A DNA stretch of 40,690 nucleotides from an uncultured Erysipelotrichaceae bacterium (GTDB lineage: Bacteria; Bacillota_I; Bacilli_A; RFN20; CAG-826): the NCBI GenBank assembly GCA_902800645.1, contig CADCFC010000010.1, positions 1-40,690 on the forward strand. The letters run 5' to 3'. This document shows positions 31,772-39,617 of the stretch, one piece after another (position 1 is the first letter of the stretch; every line of letters begins with the position of its first letter). The notes below the pieces were generated by a model, which saw only the letters and a program-made list of their open reading frames with translations, did not search any database and had not been told where the DNA came from. A program made the translations under genes and the position numbers.

Positions 31772-33208
31772 ATGGAAAATAATCAAATCAAAAATAGTGC
31801 GATTACTCGCCAAGAAGATGATTTTGCTCAGTGGTATACAGATGTATGCAAAAAAGCAGAATTAATGGATTATTCCTCAGTCAAAGGATTCATCATTTAT
31901 CGTCCTTATGGCTATGCAATTTGGGAACAAATTCAATCTTATCTCGATAAGAGATTTAAGGAGACAGGACACGAAAATGTCTATATGCCTATGGTCATCC
32001 CAGAAAGCTTATTTAATCGTGAAAAAGAACACGTCGAAGGATTCGCTCCTGAATGCTTAATTGCTGAAAAAGGTGGGCAAGAAAGAATTGACGATCCTCT
32101 TATTATTAGACCTACTAGCGAAGTCTTGTTCTGCGATCACTACGCAAAAATTATTAATTCCTATCGTGATTTACCAAAATTATATAATCAATGGTGTTCA
32201 GTCGTGAGATGGGAAAAAACCACTCGTCCATTCCTTCGTGGAGCGGAATTCTTATGGCAAGAAGGCCACACAATGCATGAAAACGAAGAAGAAGCGAGAA
32301 CTGAAGCATTAAAAATGCTTGAAGTTTATGATGATTTAGGAAGAGATATTATCGCTATTCCTTTCTCCAAAGGAAGAAAAACAGACAAAGAAAAATTCTC
32401 CGGTGCTTTAGAGACTTATTCTATTGAAGCACTTATGCCTGATGGAAAGGCTCTTCAATGTGGAACCACTCACTATTTTGGAAACGGATTTGCTAAGGCA
32501 TTTGGAATTCAATTCCAATCTAGAGAAGGCAAACTTGAAAATCCATATCAAACTTCTTGGGGTGTTTCTACTAGATTAATTGGTGCGACAATTATGGTTC
32601 ACGGTGATGATAATGGATTAGTGTTACCTCCTTATGTCGCTCCTATTCAAATCGTTGTTATCCCTGTTGCCGCAAATAAACCAGGTGTTATTCCTGCCGC
32701 TAGAGAAGTAGCGGATAAATTTAAAGCCGCTGGATATCGAGTCAAGATTGATGATAGCGATAAAACTGCTGGTTGGAAATTTGCTGAATACGAGATGAAA
32801 GGTGTTCCTCTAAGAGTGGAACTCGGTCCTCGTGATATTGAAAAAGGACAAGTGGTGTTTGTTAAACGTAATGATGGTAGTAAGATTTTCTGCTCCATGG
32901 ATGAAATGGTGGACAAAGCCAAAGAGTTACTTAAGACTATCCACTCTGAAATGTATGAGAAAGCCGTTAAATATTTAGCAACTCACGTAAGCGATGTTAA
33001 GAATATGGATGAACTTAATGTTGCTTTAGATAAAGGCGGATATAGCAAACTTATGTGGTGTGGCAATCGTGAATGTGAAGACAAGATTAAAGAGCTCACT
33101 AATGCGACCGCTAGATGCATTCCATTTAATCAAATGGGTGTTGACGGGGCTTGCCCAGTGTGCGGTAAAAGAGCCACTAAGATTGTCTTATTTGCAAAAG
33201 CTTATTAA
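31772..33208 (+). CDS. proS: Prolyl-tRNA synthetase, archaeal/eukaryal-like type
   Basis: 478-residue class II aminoacyl-tRNA synthetase charging tRNA-Pro. It lacks the large editing insertion of E. coli-type enzymes and carries the extra C-terminal domain of the archaeal/eukaryal-like group, with cysteines in WCGNRECEDK and CPVCGKRA that may bind zinc. Class II motifs are present: motif 2 region WEKTTRPFLRGAEFLWQEGH and motif 3 region STRLIGATIMVHGDDNGLVLP. This type occurs in several low-GC bacteria. The Shine-Dalgarno taggag is at the end of the preceding gene. Confidence 0.95.
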   Translation: MENNQIKNSAITRQEDDFAQWYTDVCKKAELMDYSSVKGFIIYRPYGYAIWEQIQSYLDKRFKETGHENVYMPMVIPESLFNREKEHVEGFAPECLIAEKGGQERIDDPLIIRPTSEVLFCDHYAKIINSYRDLPKLYNQWCSVVRWEKTTRPFLRGAEFLWQEGHTMHENEEEARTEALKMLEVYDDLGRDIIAIPFSKGRKTDKEKFSGALETYSIEALMPDGKALQCGTTHYFGNGFAKAFGIQFQSREGKLENPYQTSWGVSTRLIGATIMVHGDDNGLVLPPYVAPIQIVVIPVAANKPGVIPAAREVADKFKAAGYRVKIDDSDKTAGWKFAEYEMKGVPLRVELGPRDIEKGQVVFVKRNDGSKIFCSMDEMVDKAKELLKTIHSEMYEKAVKYLATHVSDVKNMDELNVALDKGGYSKLMWCGNRECEDKIKELTNATARCIPFNQMGVDGACPVCGKRATKIVLFAKAY

Positions 33209-33227
33209 TTTAAATTAATAAAAAAAT

Positions 33228-33255
33228 AACTTCTGTCGCTTATGCTTCAGAAGTT
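33228..33255. terminator. Bidirectional terminator
   Basis: Stem AACTTCTG / CAGAAGTT with a 12-base loop and A/T tracts on both strands. It covers the last codons of the minus-strand Pr6Pr gene and ends the proS operon. Confidence 0.75.
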
Positions 33256-33893
33256 TTTATTTTAGGTTTGATGTTGATTTTTGTATATCCAAAATATAGC
33301 CCAACTCCAATTGCGTAAGTAAGTAGTATCATTAAGAAGAAAGCTAATATTCCAAAACCGAGTCCAAATTTACCAAAGGCGTAAAAGTCATAACGATAAT
33401 CGCCGTATCCATTTCTTGCAATTAGATTGATGAAATATCCAATCCCATAGATAAACATTGGAGTCACACTATAAAGAGTAAAAACGAAGTTTGGCTTTTC
33501 AAACTCACTTTCAAGTAAAAATAGATGAATTATAGCGATAACTGGGATGACGATATGTAAGAGACTATTCGCGTCTTGTACAAGTAGCAAGAATCCCATG
33601 AGTGGGGTTAAATAAACAAGCACTGTTACGAAAGTTAAAGTAACAGCAGCAACACAAACAAATTTAATAAGCTTATATAAGTCAGTATATTTGTTTCTTA
33701 ATAAGAGAATAAAAGACATTAAAGAGGCTCCACCTACTAAGATATTAGATTGAACCGTAAAATACTTTAAAACATCTATTCCTCCGCCCGCTAACGCCTT
33801 AGTGTTTTGATTTAAGAAAATCCATAAAACTGCAGCGACAACAAGAAGAAAGATCAACATGTTGCTAATTAATTCAAGATTACGTTTTTTCAT
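33240..33893 (-). CDS. Pr6Pr-family multi-pass membrane protein
   Basis: 217-residue integral membrane protein with about six hydrophobic segments. Landmarks YFTVQSNILVGG and DANSLLHIVIPV match the Pr6Pr (FAR-17a/AIG1-like) family and align with the longer protein at 12977-13939. The function of this family in bacteria is not known. Its ATG lies inside the 3' end of the YolD-like gene, overlapping by 14 bases, so it is the third gene of the Y-polymerase operon; it may simply ride along or respond to the same damage signal. Confidence 0.7.
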   Translation of the reverse strand: MKKRNLELISNMLIFLLVVAAVLWIFLNQNTKALAGGGIDVLKYFTVQSNILVGGASLMSFILLLRNKYTDLYKLIKFVCVAAVTLTFVTVLVYLTPLMGFLLLVQDANSLLHIVIPVIAIIHLFLLESEFEKPNFVFTLYSVTPMFIYGIGYFINLIARNGYGDYRYDFYAFGKFGLGFGILAFFLMILLTYAIGVGLYFGYTKINIKPKIKTSEA

Positions 33894-34296
33894 TTTCGAT
33901 TATTACTATATCAATAATGTCGTCAAAATTAATAAAATTATTTTTGCTCAGTGAGATTTTTTTCTCTTGAATATCGATTTTCTTAATGCTTCCTGTATCG
34001 TTAATATAATTGCCACCTTTTTTTCTCTCGTCTTTTTTAAAATAAGTGATACTCACTAGTGGATGAGAAGATAGATTAGCGTATAAGAAAGCCAGTTTTT
34101 TTGATAGAAGTTCTATTTCATCTGCGCTGAGTTCAATTTTATCCACTGTCTTTCTTGCAGCTTCTTTGATTGATTCTTCGTAGCCAACAAGAGCAGCAAA
34201 AGGAGCGAATTGTGCGCTTCTATCATAGATTGACATTTGTTTATGGTTTTTACTAATTGGTCTATCTAAATAGAGGATGTCATCGTATTTTCCCAT
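33880..34296 (-). CDS. YolD-like protein
   Basis: 138-residue YolD-like protein. The family signature is plain: YDDILYLDRPISKNHKQMS and DRSAQFAPFAALVGYEE near residues 4-42. YolD-like proteins are commonly encoded with Y-family polymerases of the YqjW/UvrX group in Firmicutes, as here, and are thought to modulate them as UmuD does, although this is not settled. The start overlaps the polymerase stop by one base (TAATG), which implies coupled translation. The C-terminal half is Lys/Ile-rich and not conserved. Confidence 0.85.
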   Translation of the reverse strand: MGKYDDILYLDRPISKNHKQMSIYDRSAQFAPFAALVGYEESIKEAARKTVDKIELSADEIELLSKKLAFLYANLSSHPLVSITYFKKDERKKGGNYINDTGSIKKIDIQEKKISLSKNNFINFDDIIDIVIIENEKT

Positions 34297-35798
34297 TATG
34301 CCTTATGACCCCCTATTTGTTTATTTCGTTCAATGGTGGTTCCGCTTTCTTCATAGTTCATTCCCTTGAGGATAGCGTTTTTACCATATTTACTCTTAAT
34401 TTTTAAGATAGTCTTTTGAAGTTCTTTGGCTTTCAATTCTTCTTCCTTACTAACTTTTTTATAATTATCTATCTCTTCAGGAGTGGAAAATAAACTCAGC
34501 TGTTCATATTTAGTTTGATATTTTTCTTTTTCACTTTCCTTAATGACGTGTGATGCAATAACAAACATTCTTCTTACATGAAGTTTCTTGTTTATTAGTC
34601 GATCGTAAAGTTTGGCGAAAGCATTAACGATTTCAGTGGTGGAAGAAGTGAAGTGAGTAAAGTTATAAGAACCGTGTTCTCCAGTCGGCACTTTCCTTCC
34701 ATACCAATCTAAATCGATATCTTTTTCATTTAAATGGTCATTTATATCAGATATGTCATAGCCAATTACTAAAACAATTTGATCGAGTAATAATTCTTTT
34801 TTGGTGAGATCAAGAGAAAGAGAATCCGCCATTTCTTTAACGATTAATCTTCCTTCTTCAGGAGTATATGGACGAGAGAGGACTTGACCAACTGATAATG
34901 AATTATTTTTTGGCTTATACGCTTTTATATCATCGATTGTAACTGGTTCATATCCCCAAGCATGATCAATTAATAGTTCAGCATTAATCCCGAATTCTTG
35001 ATATAAAACATCTTCATCAATCAAAGATTGACGGGCTATATCTCCCATAGTTACTAAGCCGTGTTTATATAATCGGCTTGTGTAGCCTCTTCCCACTCTC
35101 CAAAAGTCAGTTAGAGGCAAATGATCCCATAGAAGTTTGCGATAAGATATTTCGTCTAATTTACCAATTCTAACTCCATGAGAATTTTCTTTGGTGTGTT
35201 TAGCGATTATATCCATTGCTACTTTCGCTAAATATAAATTATCTCCTATTCCACCAGTAGCGGTGATTCCAGTTGTTTTATAAACATCTAAAATCATATC
35301 GGTGACGAGCTCTTCCGCACTTTTCTTTAGCGGCTTTAAATATTTTGTGACATCCGCAAACATCTCATCGATTGAATAAACGTGGATATCTTTTGAGTCG
35401 ATATATTTCAAATATATTTGGTATATTTCAGCGCTTTTAGCAATGTAATGAGACATCTGAGGAGTAGCGGCAATGAAGTCTAATTCTAAAGATGGGTTTT
35501 GTTTAAGTTCTTTATCATCGAATGATTTGCCGGTGAATTTGTGTCCTGGGGCTTTAAGCAAACGATCTTTATTGATTTTTTTAACTGCTTGAATAACTTC
35601 AAATAGTCTTGCTCTACCAGGGATGCCGTATTGTTTTAAAGACGGGGAAACTGCAAGACAAATGGTTTTTTCTGTACGTGAAACATCAGCGACAACAAGA
35701 TTTGTCGATAAAGGATCTAAACCTCTTTCGACGCATTCACTAGAGGCATAAAAACTCTTTAAATCTATAGCGATATATTGTCTCTTACTATTTCCCAT
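34296..35798 (-). CDS. Y-family DNA polymerase, UmuC/UvrX type
   Basis: 500-residue translesion DNA polymerase, counting from the second Met of a 501-residue frame. ATG at 35798 is chosen over a TTG one codon upstream. The catalytic acidic residues are D12 in IDLKSFYAS and the pair D144/E145 in SIDEMF. The little-finger domain follows, and QLSLF near 433-437 is a sliding-clamp-binding motif. This group copies across damaged bases with low fidelity. It begins an operon with yolD-like and Pr6Pr genes. The leader has TAATAT 5 bases before the ATG, again leaderless-like. No LexA box is recognised. Confidence 0.93.
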   Translation of the reverse strand: MGNSKRQYIAIDLKSFYASSECVERGLDPLSTNLVVADVSRTEKTICLAVSPSLKQYGIPGRARLFEVIQAVKKINKDRLLKAPGHKFTGKSFDDKELKQNPSLELDFIAATPQMSHYIAKSAEIYQIYLKYIDSKDIHVYSIDEMFADVTKYLKPLKKSAEELVTDMILDVYKTTGITATGGIGDNLYLAKVAMDIIAKHTKENSHGVRIGKLDEISYRKLLWDHLPLTDFWRVGRGYTSRLYKHGLVTMGDIARQSLIDEDVLYQEFGINAELLIDHAWGYEPVTIDDIKAYKPKNNSLSVGQVLSRPYTPEEGRLIVKEMADSLSLDLTKKELLLDQIVLVIGYDISDINDHLNEKDIDLDWYGRKVPTGEHGSYNFTHFTSSTTEIVNAFAKLYDRLINKKLHVRRMFVIASHVIKESEKEKYQTKYEQLSLFSTPEEIDNYKKVSKEEELKAKELQKTILKIKSKYGKNAILKGMNYEESGTTIERNKQIGGHKA

Positions 35799-35829
35799 CA
35801 ATAATATTAAATATTATTTTTAATGAAGA

Positions 35830-35863
35830 ATAAATAAAAAAATCTCCGTAATTAACGGAGATT
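35830..35863 (-). terminator. Terminator of the epimerase-like gene
   Basis: Stem AATCTCCGT / ACGGAGATT (35841-35849 and 35855-35863), then TTTTTTTATTT on the minus strand. Confidence 0.8.
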
Positions 35864-35880
35864 AATTTGTTTTCGTTTTT

Positions 35881-36891
35881 CTATTTAAAGGTTCCGTCAG
35901 GGTAGCAGCGGTGCATCGTTTCTTCAATTGCTTCTTTTAAGCCGCCTCTAGATATGTGGAGTTCTTCACACACTCTATCGAGGACTTCTGGTTCAACTGC
36001 ACTAGCAGTGTCACTACTCATAATTTCCTTCATGACAAGTTTAAGATTTAAGCCAGGCTCTTTTCCTTGTTTCTTTTCAGCGTTTGCTACCATTTGTCCG
36101 CCCATTGCACAAAGTGCTTTACCTGGGTGAATAATTTTTCTTGGTTTCTTTAAGACTGCCCCAGTCATTGTGTTGAGCATGAAATCAAATGATTTATTTT
36201 CATCACCAACTGGATATCTTTCTCCATCTTTGCCATATTCAATTGCTCCGATCGCAGCTTCGGCGATATGACTAACAGCAATCATAGTAGTGCTTCCCTT
36301 AGGGAAGAAGATGACTTTGTGTCCGTTAGCGTATCGATCTAAGAAGACGTCTTTCCATATTGGCATTCTTTCTGGCATGGTACCAAAAATATATGGGAAC
36401 TCAAGAACGACGACTTCCATCTTCTTCTTTTGTTCATTAAGTAATTTAGCTTGTTCTAAACGGCATCTAACGTATGGATGCTTTTCTTCAAGCTTTAATT
36501 CTGGGTTTCTTCTTGCAAAATATGCAAAATATGAATTAAAGACTACAGCTTTTTTAATTCCTGCTCTTTCTGCCGCTCTAAAACATTTAGCGCATTCAAC
36601 AACCAATCTTCTATGAAAGTATTCATAAGCAGGAGCGATAGGGGTTTCTCTATCATCTGGCCCGACTGAATAAATCATATATTCATAGCCCTTCATCATT
36701 TTGACGAGATCATCTTCGCTCGTTTCAAATAGGTCAGTAAATTGAACATCAATTTCTTTTGGATACCATCCTTCTAGATTGATATCGTTTAAAGAAATAG
36801 AACCAACTTTGTATCCTTTTTCTAAAGCGAGTTTTGCTGTGTGATAACCTAAAAAGCCGGTACCACCTAAAATTAATAGTTTCTTTTCCAT
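35881..36891 (-). CDS. NAD(P)-binding epimerase/dehydratase-like protein
   Basis: 336-residue extended SDR-like protein. The Rossmann motif is LILGGTGFLGYHTAK (6-20). The middle has FNSYFAYFARRNPE, near where extended SDR proteins place Y-x-x-x-K, but I cannot find a clear catalytic Tyr-Lys pair, so it may be an atypical SDR or a NAD-binding regulator such as the NmrA group. The C-terminal 100 residues are unlike standard epimerases. It is a single-gene transcript with -10 TATAAT at 36912-36917 and Shine-Dalgarno aggag. Substrate is unknown. Confidence 0.8.
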   Translation of the reverse strand: MEKKLLILGGTGFLGYHTAKLALEKGYKVGSISLNDINLEGWYPKEIDVQFTDLFETSEDDLVKMMKGYEYMIYSVGPDDRETPIAPAYEYFHRRLVVECAKCFRAAERAGIKKAVVFNSYFAYFARRNPELKLEEKHPYVRCRLEQAKLLNEQKKKMEVVVLEFPYIFGTMPERMPIWKDVFLDRYANGHKVIFFPKGSTTMIAVSHIAEAAIGAIEYGKDGERYPVGDENKSFDFMLNTMTGAVLKKPRKIIHPGKALCAMGGQMVANAEKKQGKEPGLNLKLVMKEIMSSDTASAVEPEVLDRVCEELHISRGGLKEAIEETMHRCYPDGTFK

Positions 36892-36911
36892 AAAAAACTC
36901 CTATCTTTTTA

Positions 36912-36917
36912 ATTATA
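36912..36917 (-). promoter_or_regulatory. -10 TATAAT of the epimerase-like gene
   Basis: A perfect -10 lies about 20 bases before the minus-strand start, with Shine-Dalgarno aggag between them. The -35 is weak. Confidence 0.55.
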
Positions 36918-36939
36918 CATTTTGTATTGATTCTTGCGA

Positions 36940-36978
36940 GTAAAAAAGAAAACCCCATGAATATTTTTCATGAGGTGT
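36940..36978 (-). terminator. Terminator of tRNA-Ser(GCT)
   Basis: Minus-strand stem CCTCATGAA / TTCATGGGG with loop AAATA, one G-T pair, then TTTTCTTTTTT. Confidence 0.85.
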
Positions 36979-36988
36979 TTACTTCTTT

Positions 36989-37079
36989 TGGCGGAGTAGG
37001 AGAGACTTGAACTCTCGCACCAGTTACCCGATCTACTTCCTTAGCAGGGAAGCCCCTTCACCAACTTGGGTACTACTCC
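36989..37079 (-). tRNA. tRNA-Ser(GCT)
   Basis: Class II tRNA with encoded G-CCA. The acceptor stem is GGAGTAG / CTACTCC. The anticodon stem is CTTCC / GGAAG with loop CTGCTAA, giving anticodon GCT, which reads AGC and AGU. The T-arm GAGAG-TTCAAGT-CTCTC is standard. Confidence 0.95.
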
Positions 37080-37161
37080 AGTTTTCCGTGAACGATACTT
37101 AATATATCACAACACAAAACATTATTACATAAAAATAATTAAATAAATTTAAAACGTCCGT

Positions 37162-37167
37162 TATAAT
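37162..37167 (+). promoter_or_regulatory. -10 TATAAT of the amidohydrolase gene
   Basis: TATAAT lies 30 bases before the ATG, with Shine-Dalgarno aggaag between them, so this transcript is not leaderless. The -35 is weak (TTAAAT at 37139-37144, 17-base spacer). Confidence 0.6.
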
Positions 37168-37197
37168 AGTCTTACGAGTTAATAGGAAGAACTTTAA

Positions 37198-38469
37198 ATG
37201 AAGATTTTATTAAAAAACGCAAAAATATTAACGATGAAAAATCCGGAGATATTTGATGGTCATATCGTAATTAACGATGAGAGAATATCTTATATTGGAA
37301 AAGTATTGCCAACTGGTATTTTTGATCAAGTTATTGACTGTGAGAATAACCTTATTATGCCAGGCTTTAAAAACGCTCATACGCATAGTGCGATGACTTT
37401 TTTGCGCAGCAAGGCTGATGATTCTTCTCTTCATGATTGGCTCTTTAATGAAATATTTCCACGCGAAGCTAATTTAAGAGAAGGGTGTGTTAAAGAATTA
37501 ACTAAAGTCGCTCTTCTTGAATATCTCTCTAGTGGAATTACTGCTGTTTTAGATCAATATTTCTTTCCACAAGAATTCGCTGAGACATGTAAAGAATTTG
37601 GTTTTAGAAGCGTTTCTTTAGGGATGTATGACAAAGACAGTCGCCCAGTTGAAGAAGTTTTAAGACTCGTTAAGGAATATAATGTTCCTTCTTCAATTGC
37701 TACTTTTGTTATCGGAATGCATTCAGAATATACCGGTACAGATGAGATGTTTGAAGCAACAGACAAACTCTTAAAAGAAACTAGATTACCTTTCTACACT
37801 CATCTAAGTGAAACTAAGAGTGAAACTGAAGAATGCATTAAAAGAAGAAAAATGACTCCAATGGAATATTTTGATTCCCTTCATTTCTTTGATAATGGTG
37901 GAGCAATATTCCATGGTGTATATTTATCCTCTCATGATATTGAAATTATTAAAAAACATGATGTAACTGTAGTTACTAATCCAAGTAGTAATATGAAACT
38001 CGCTAGTGGTATCGCTGATATTAAAACTTTACTTAATAGTGGAGTTAATGTTGCTTTAGGAACTGATGGACCGGCAAGCAATAATGCGCTTGATATGTTC
38101 AGAGAAATGTATTTAGTAACTGGCTTACAAAAATTAAGAAATATGGATCCTGTTTCTATCCCTGCTTTTGAAGTTCTTAAGATGGCGACAGTTAACGGTA
38201 GTAAGGCCATGGGATTAGTTGACGCAGATGTACTAGAAGTTGGTAAATTTGCCGACTTAATTATGATTGATATGTCTCGTCCAAGTATGCAGCCAATTAA
38301 CAATATTATTTCTAACCTAGTTTATAGTGGTTCTAAAGACTGCGTTAAGATGACGATGATCGGTGGAAAAATATTATATAGAGACGGTCAATTCTTCGTA
38401 GGTGAAGATATTAAAGAAATCTATAAAAAAGTTCAATCCTTAACCGAAGAATTGAACGTGATTAAATAA
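37198..38469 (+). CDS. Amidohydrolase, MTA/SAH deaminase type
   Basis: 423-residue amidohydrolase of the TRZ/ATZ group, most like 5'-methylthioadenosine / S-adenosylhomocysteine deaminase (MtaD). Metal ligands are H61 and H63 in NAHTHSAM, H202 in FYTHLSET, H239 in IFHG and D290 in LGTDGPASNN. The enzyme would replace the amino group of MTA or SAH with oxygen to give inosine forms, a salvage step after methylation. Substrates vary in the family (guanine, cytosine, triazines), so the exact one is not certain. It is a single gene convergent with the spermidine-synthase-like gene, 8 bases apart. Confidence 0.85.
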   Translation: MKILLKNAKILTMKNPEIFDGHIVINDERISYIGKVLPTGIFDQVIDCENNLIMPGFKNAHTHSAMTFLRSKADDSSLHDWLFNEIFPREANLREGCVKELTKVALLEYLSSGITAVLDQYFFPQEFAETCKEFGFRSVSLGMYDKDSRPVEEVLRLVKEYNVPSSIATFVIGMHSEYTGTDEMFEATDKLLKETRLPFYTHLSETKSETEECIKRRKMTPMEYFDSLHFFDNGGAIFHGVYLSSHDIEIIKKHDVTVVTNPSSNMKLASGIADIKTLLNSGVNVALGTDGPASNNALDMFREMYLVTGLQKLRNMDPVSIPAFEVLKMATVNGSKAMGLVDADVLEVGKFADLIMIDMSRPSMQPINNIISNLVYSGSKDCVKMTMIGGKILYRDGQFFVGEDIKEIYKKVQSLTEELNVIK

Positions 38470-38477
38470 TATATTAT

Positions 38478-39560
38478 TTACATTAACATATTAAGTAGAG
38501 AAGAATCGCTTAATAAGAGCTTTAGTTCTTCTCTATTTTTTATGGTTAAATCTTTTGTCTTATAATAGTAGATATTTATGATCTTATCAGTGTAGGATTT
38601 TTCGACTTTATAATTATCCTCTTTATAGCCTTGTAGTTGCTCTTCAATTAAAGAGATAAAACATCTTCTTAAAAGTGCATAAAAGCTAGATTCTAACCAA
38701 TAATGATATTCCCCTTTTTTCTCTAACTTTTTAAATTTTAAGTATGATTCAATTCCATCTAATGGATTGTGCCATAAATCAACGAAGGAATAATCAAAAC
38801 TATTTGAACTCTTTAAATAGTTAAAAGCGTCATCATTTACTATTTTGATTTTTTCTTTATGCGGGAATTGAGGAAGGAGGAATTTGGTAAATAATTCAAT
38901 TATCTTCTTATCTTTTTCAATGATAGTGATGGATTTGACATCTTCTTTAAGCGAAATCATAAAGGCATAGTAGCCGATTCCTAAACCATATACAGCAACA
39001 TTTCCTTTGACTTTGCTAATTGAATTTTCCATCGTCTCGATCTCATTGGGAGTGACACTCATCCAAGTGACTCCTTTATAGTTAAGAGAGAGGAATGGGA
39101 ATTTCTGAGAAAAGAATGAAAATGAATTTTCTTCTAAATAATTATCTAAGTTAGTTGATATATCCTTTAATGGGAATAATTCGTATGGTTCATATTCATC
39201 TATTATTAGCTCGTAGTCTTTATCTTTGAAAGGCTTTTGCTTAACTAATTGATAATATGGATTATTAAGATATTTATTAATATCGGAGTTAACAATAGAA
39301 GGAGTGATGACGTTATTAAAAATATCTTCGTCTTCTTCGTTATTTAGATCTATTTCCCAATATTCAGCGTATTTATTTAGAAAGATATCTTTATCTAATA
39401 AATTAAATTTATTTTTATATGCTTCGACCTCTTTTTTTGAGATGATGTTTTTATTTCCAATGACTTCTAAAAACATATCAGAGACTGACATATTAATATT
39501 ATTAATAGATAGTAATTCTTCGATATAATTCTCTAAGGATTTGTCTTTAACAAATTTCAT
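38478..39560 (-). CDS. Spermidine-synthase-like methyltransferase-fold protein
   Basis: 360-residue protein. The C-terminal half is a class I SAM-binding fold resembling spermidine synthase: GLGIGYYA (192-199), acidic E215 after the second strand in ITIIEKD, NDDAFNYL and FVDLWHNP. The N-terminal 185 residues are not recognised, and no polyamine-synthase gate motif is clear, so the activity may be methyl or aminopropyl transfer, or lost. The -10 TATAAT (39567-39572, minus) ends 6 bases before the ATG and there is no Shine-Dalgarno. It is divergent from the zinc-ribbon gene. Confidence 0.6.
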   Translation of the reverse strand: MKFVKDKSLENYIEELLSINNINMSVSDMFLEVIGNKNIISKKEVEAYKNKFNLLDKDIFLNKYAEYWEIDLNNEEDEDIFNNVITPSIVNSDINKYLNNPYYQLVKQKPFKDKDYELIIDEYEPYELFPLKDISTNLDNYLEENSFSFFSQKFPFLSLNYKGVTWMSVTPNEIETMENSISKVKGNVAVYGLGIGYYAFMISLKEDVKSITIIEKDKKIIELFTKFLLPQFPHKEKIKIVNDDAFNYLKSSNSFDYSFVDLWHNPLDGIESYLKFKKLEKKGEYHYWLESSFYALLRRCFISLIEEQLQGYKEDNYKVEKSYTDKIINIYYYKTKDLTIKNREELKLLLSDSSLLNMLM

Positions 39561-39566
39561 ACAATC

Positions 39567-39610
39567 ATTATATATTTACCTATTGAGTTTTGGAAAAATT
39601 ATTTTATAAT
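39567..39610. promoter_or_regulatory. Divergent leaderless promoters
   Basis: On the plus strand -35 TTGAGT (39583-39588), a 16-base spacer and -10 TATAAT (39605-39610) end 7 bases before the ATG at 39618. On the minus strand TATAAT (39567-39572) ends 6 bases before the ATG at 39560. Confidence 0.7.
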
Positions 39611-39617
39611 TTTGAAT

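Noticed and set aside
37080-37197. SAM or SAH riboswitch before the MTA/SAH deaminase-like gene
   Set aside because: The 118-base gap is AT-rich with a plain promoter and Shine-Dalgarno; no conserved riboswitch helices were found.
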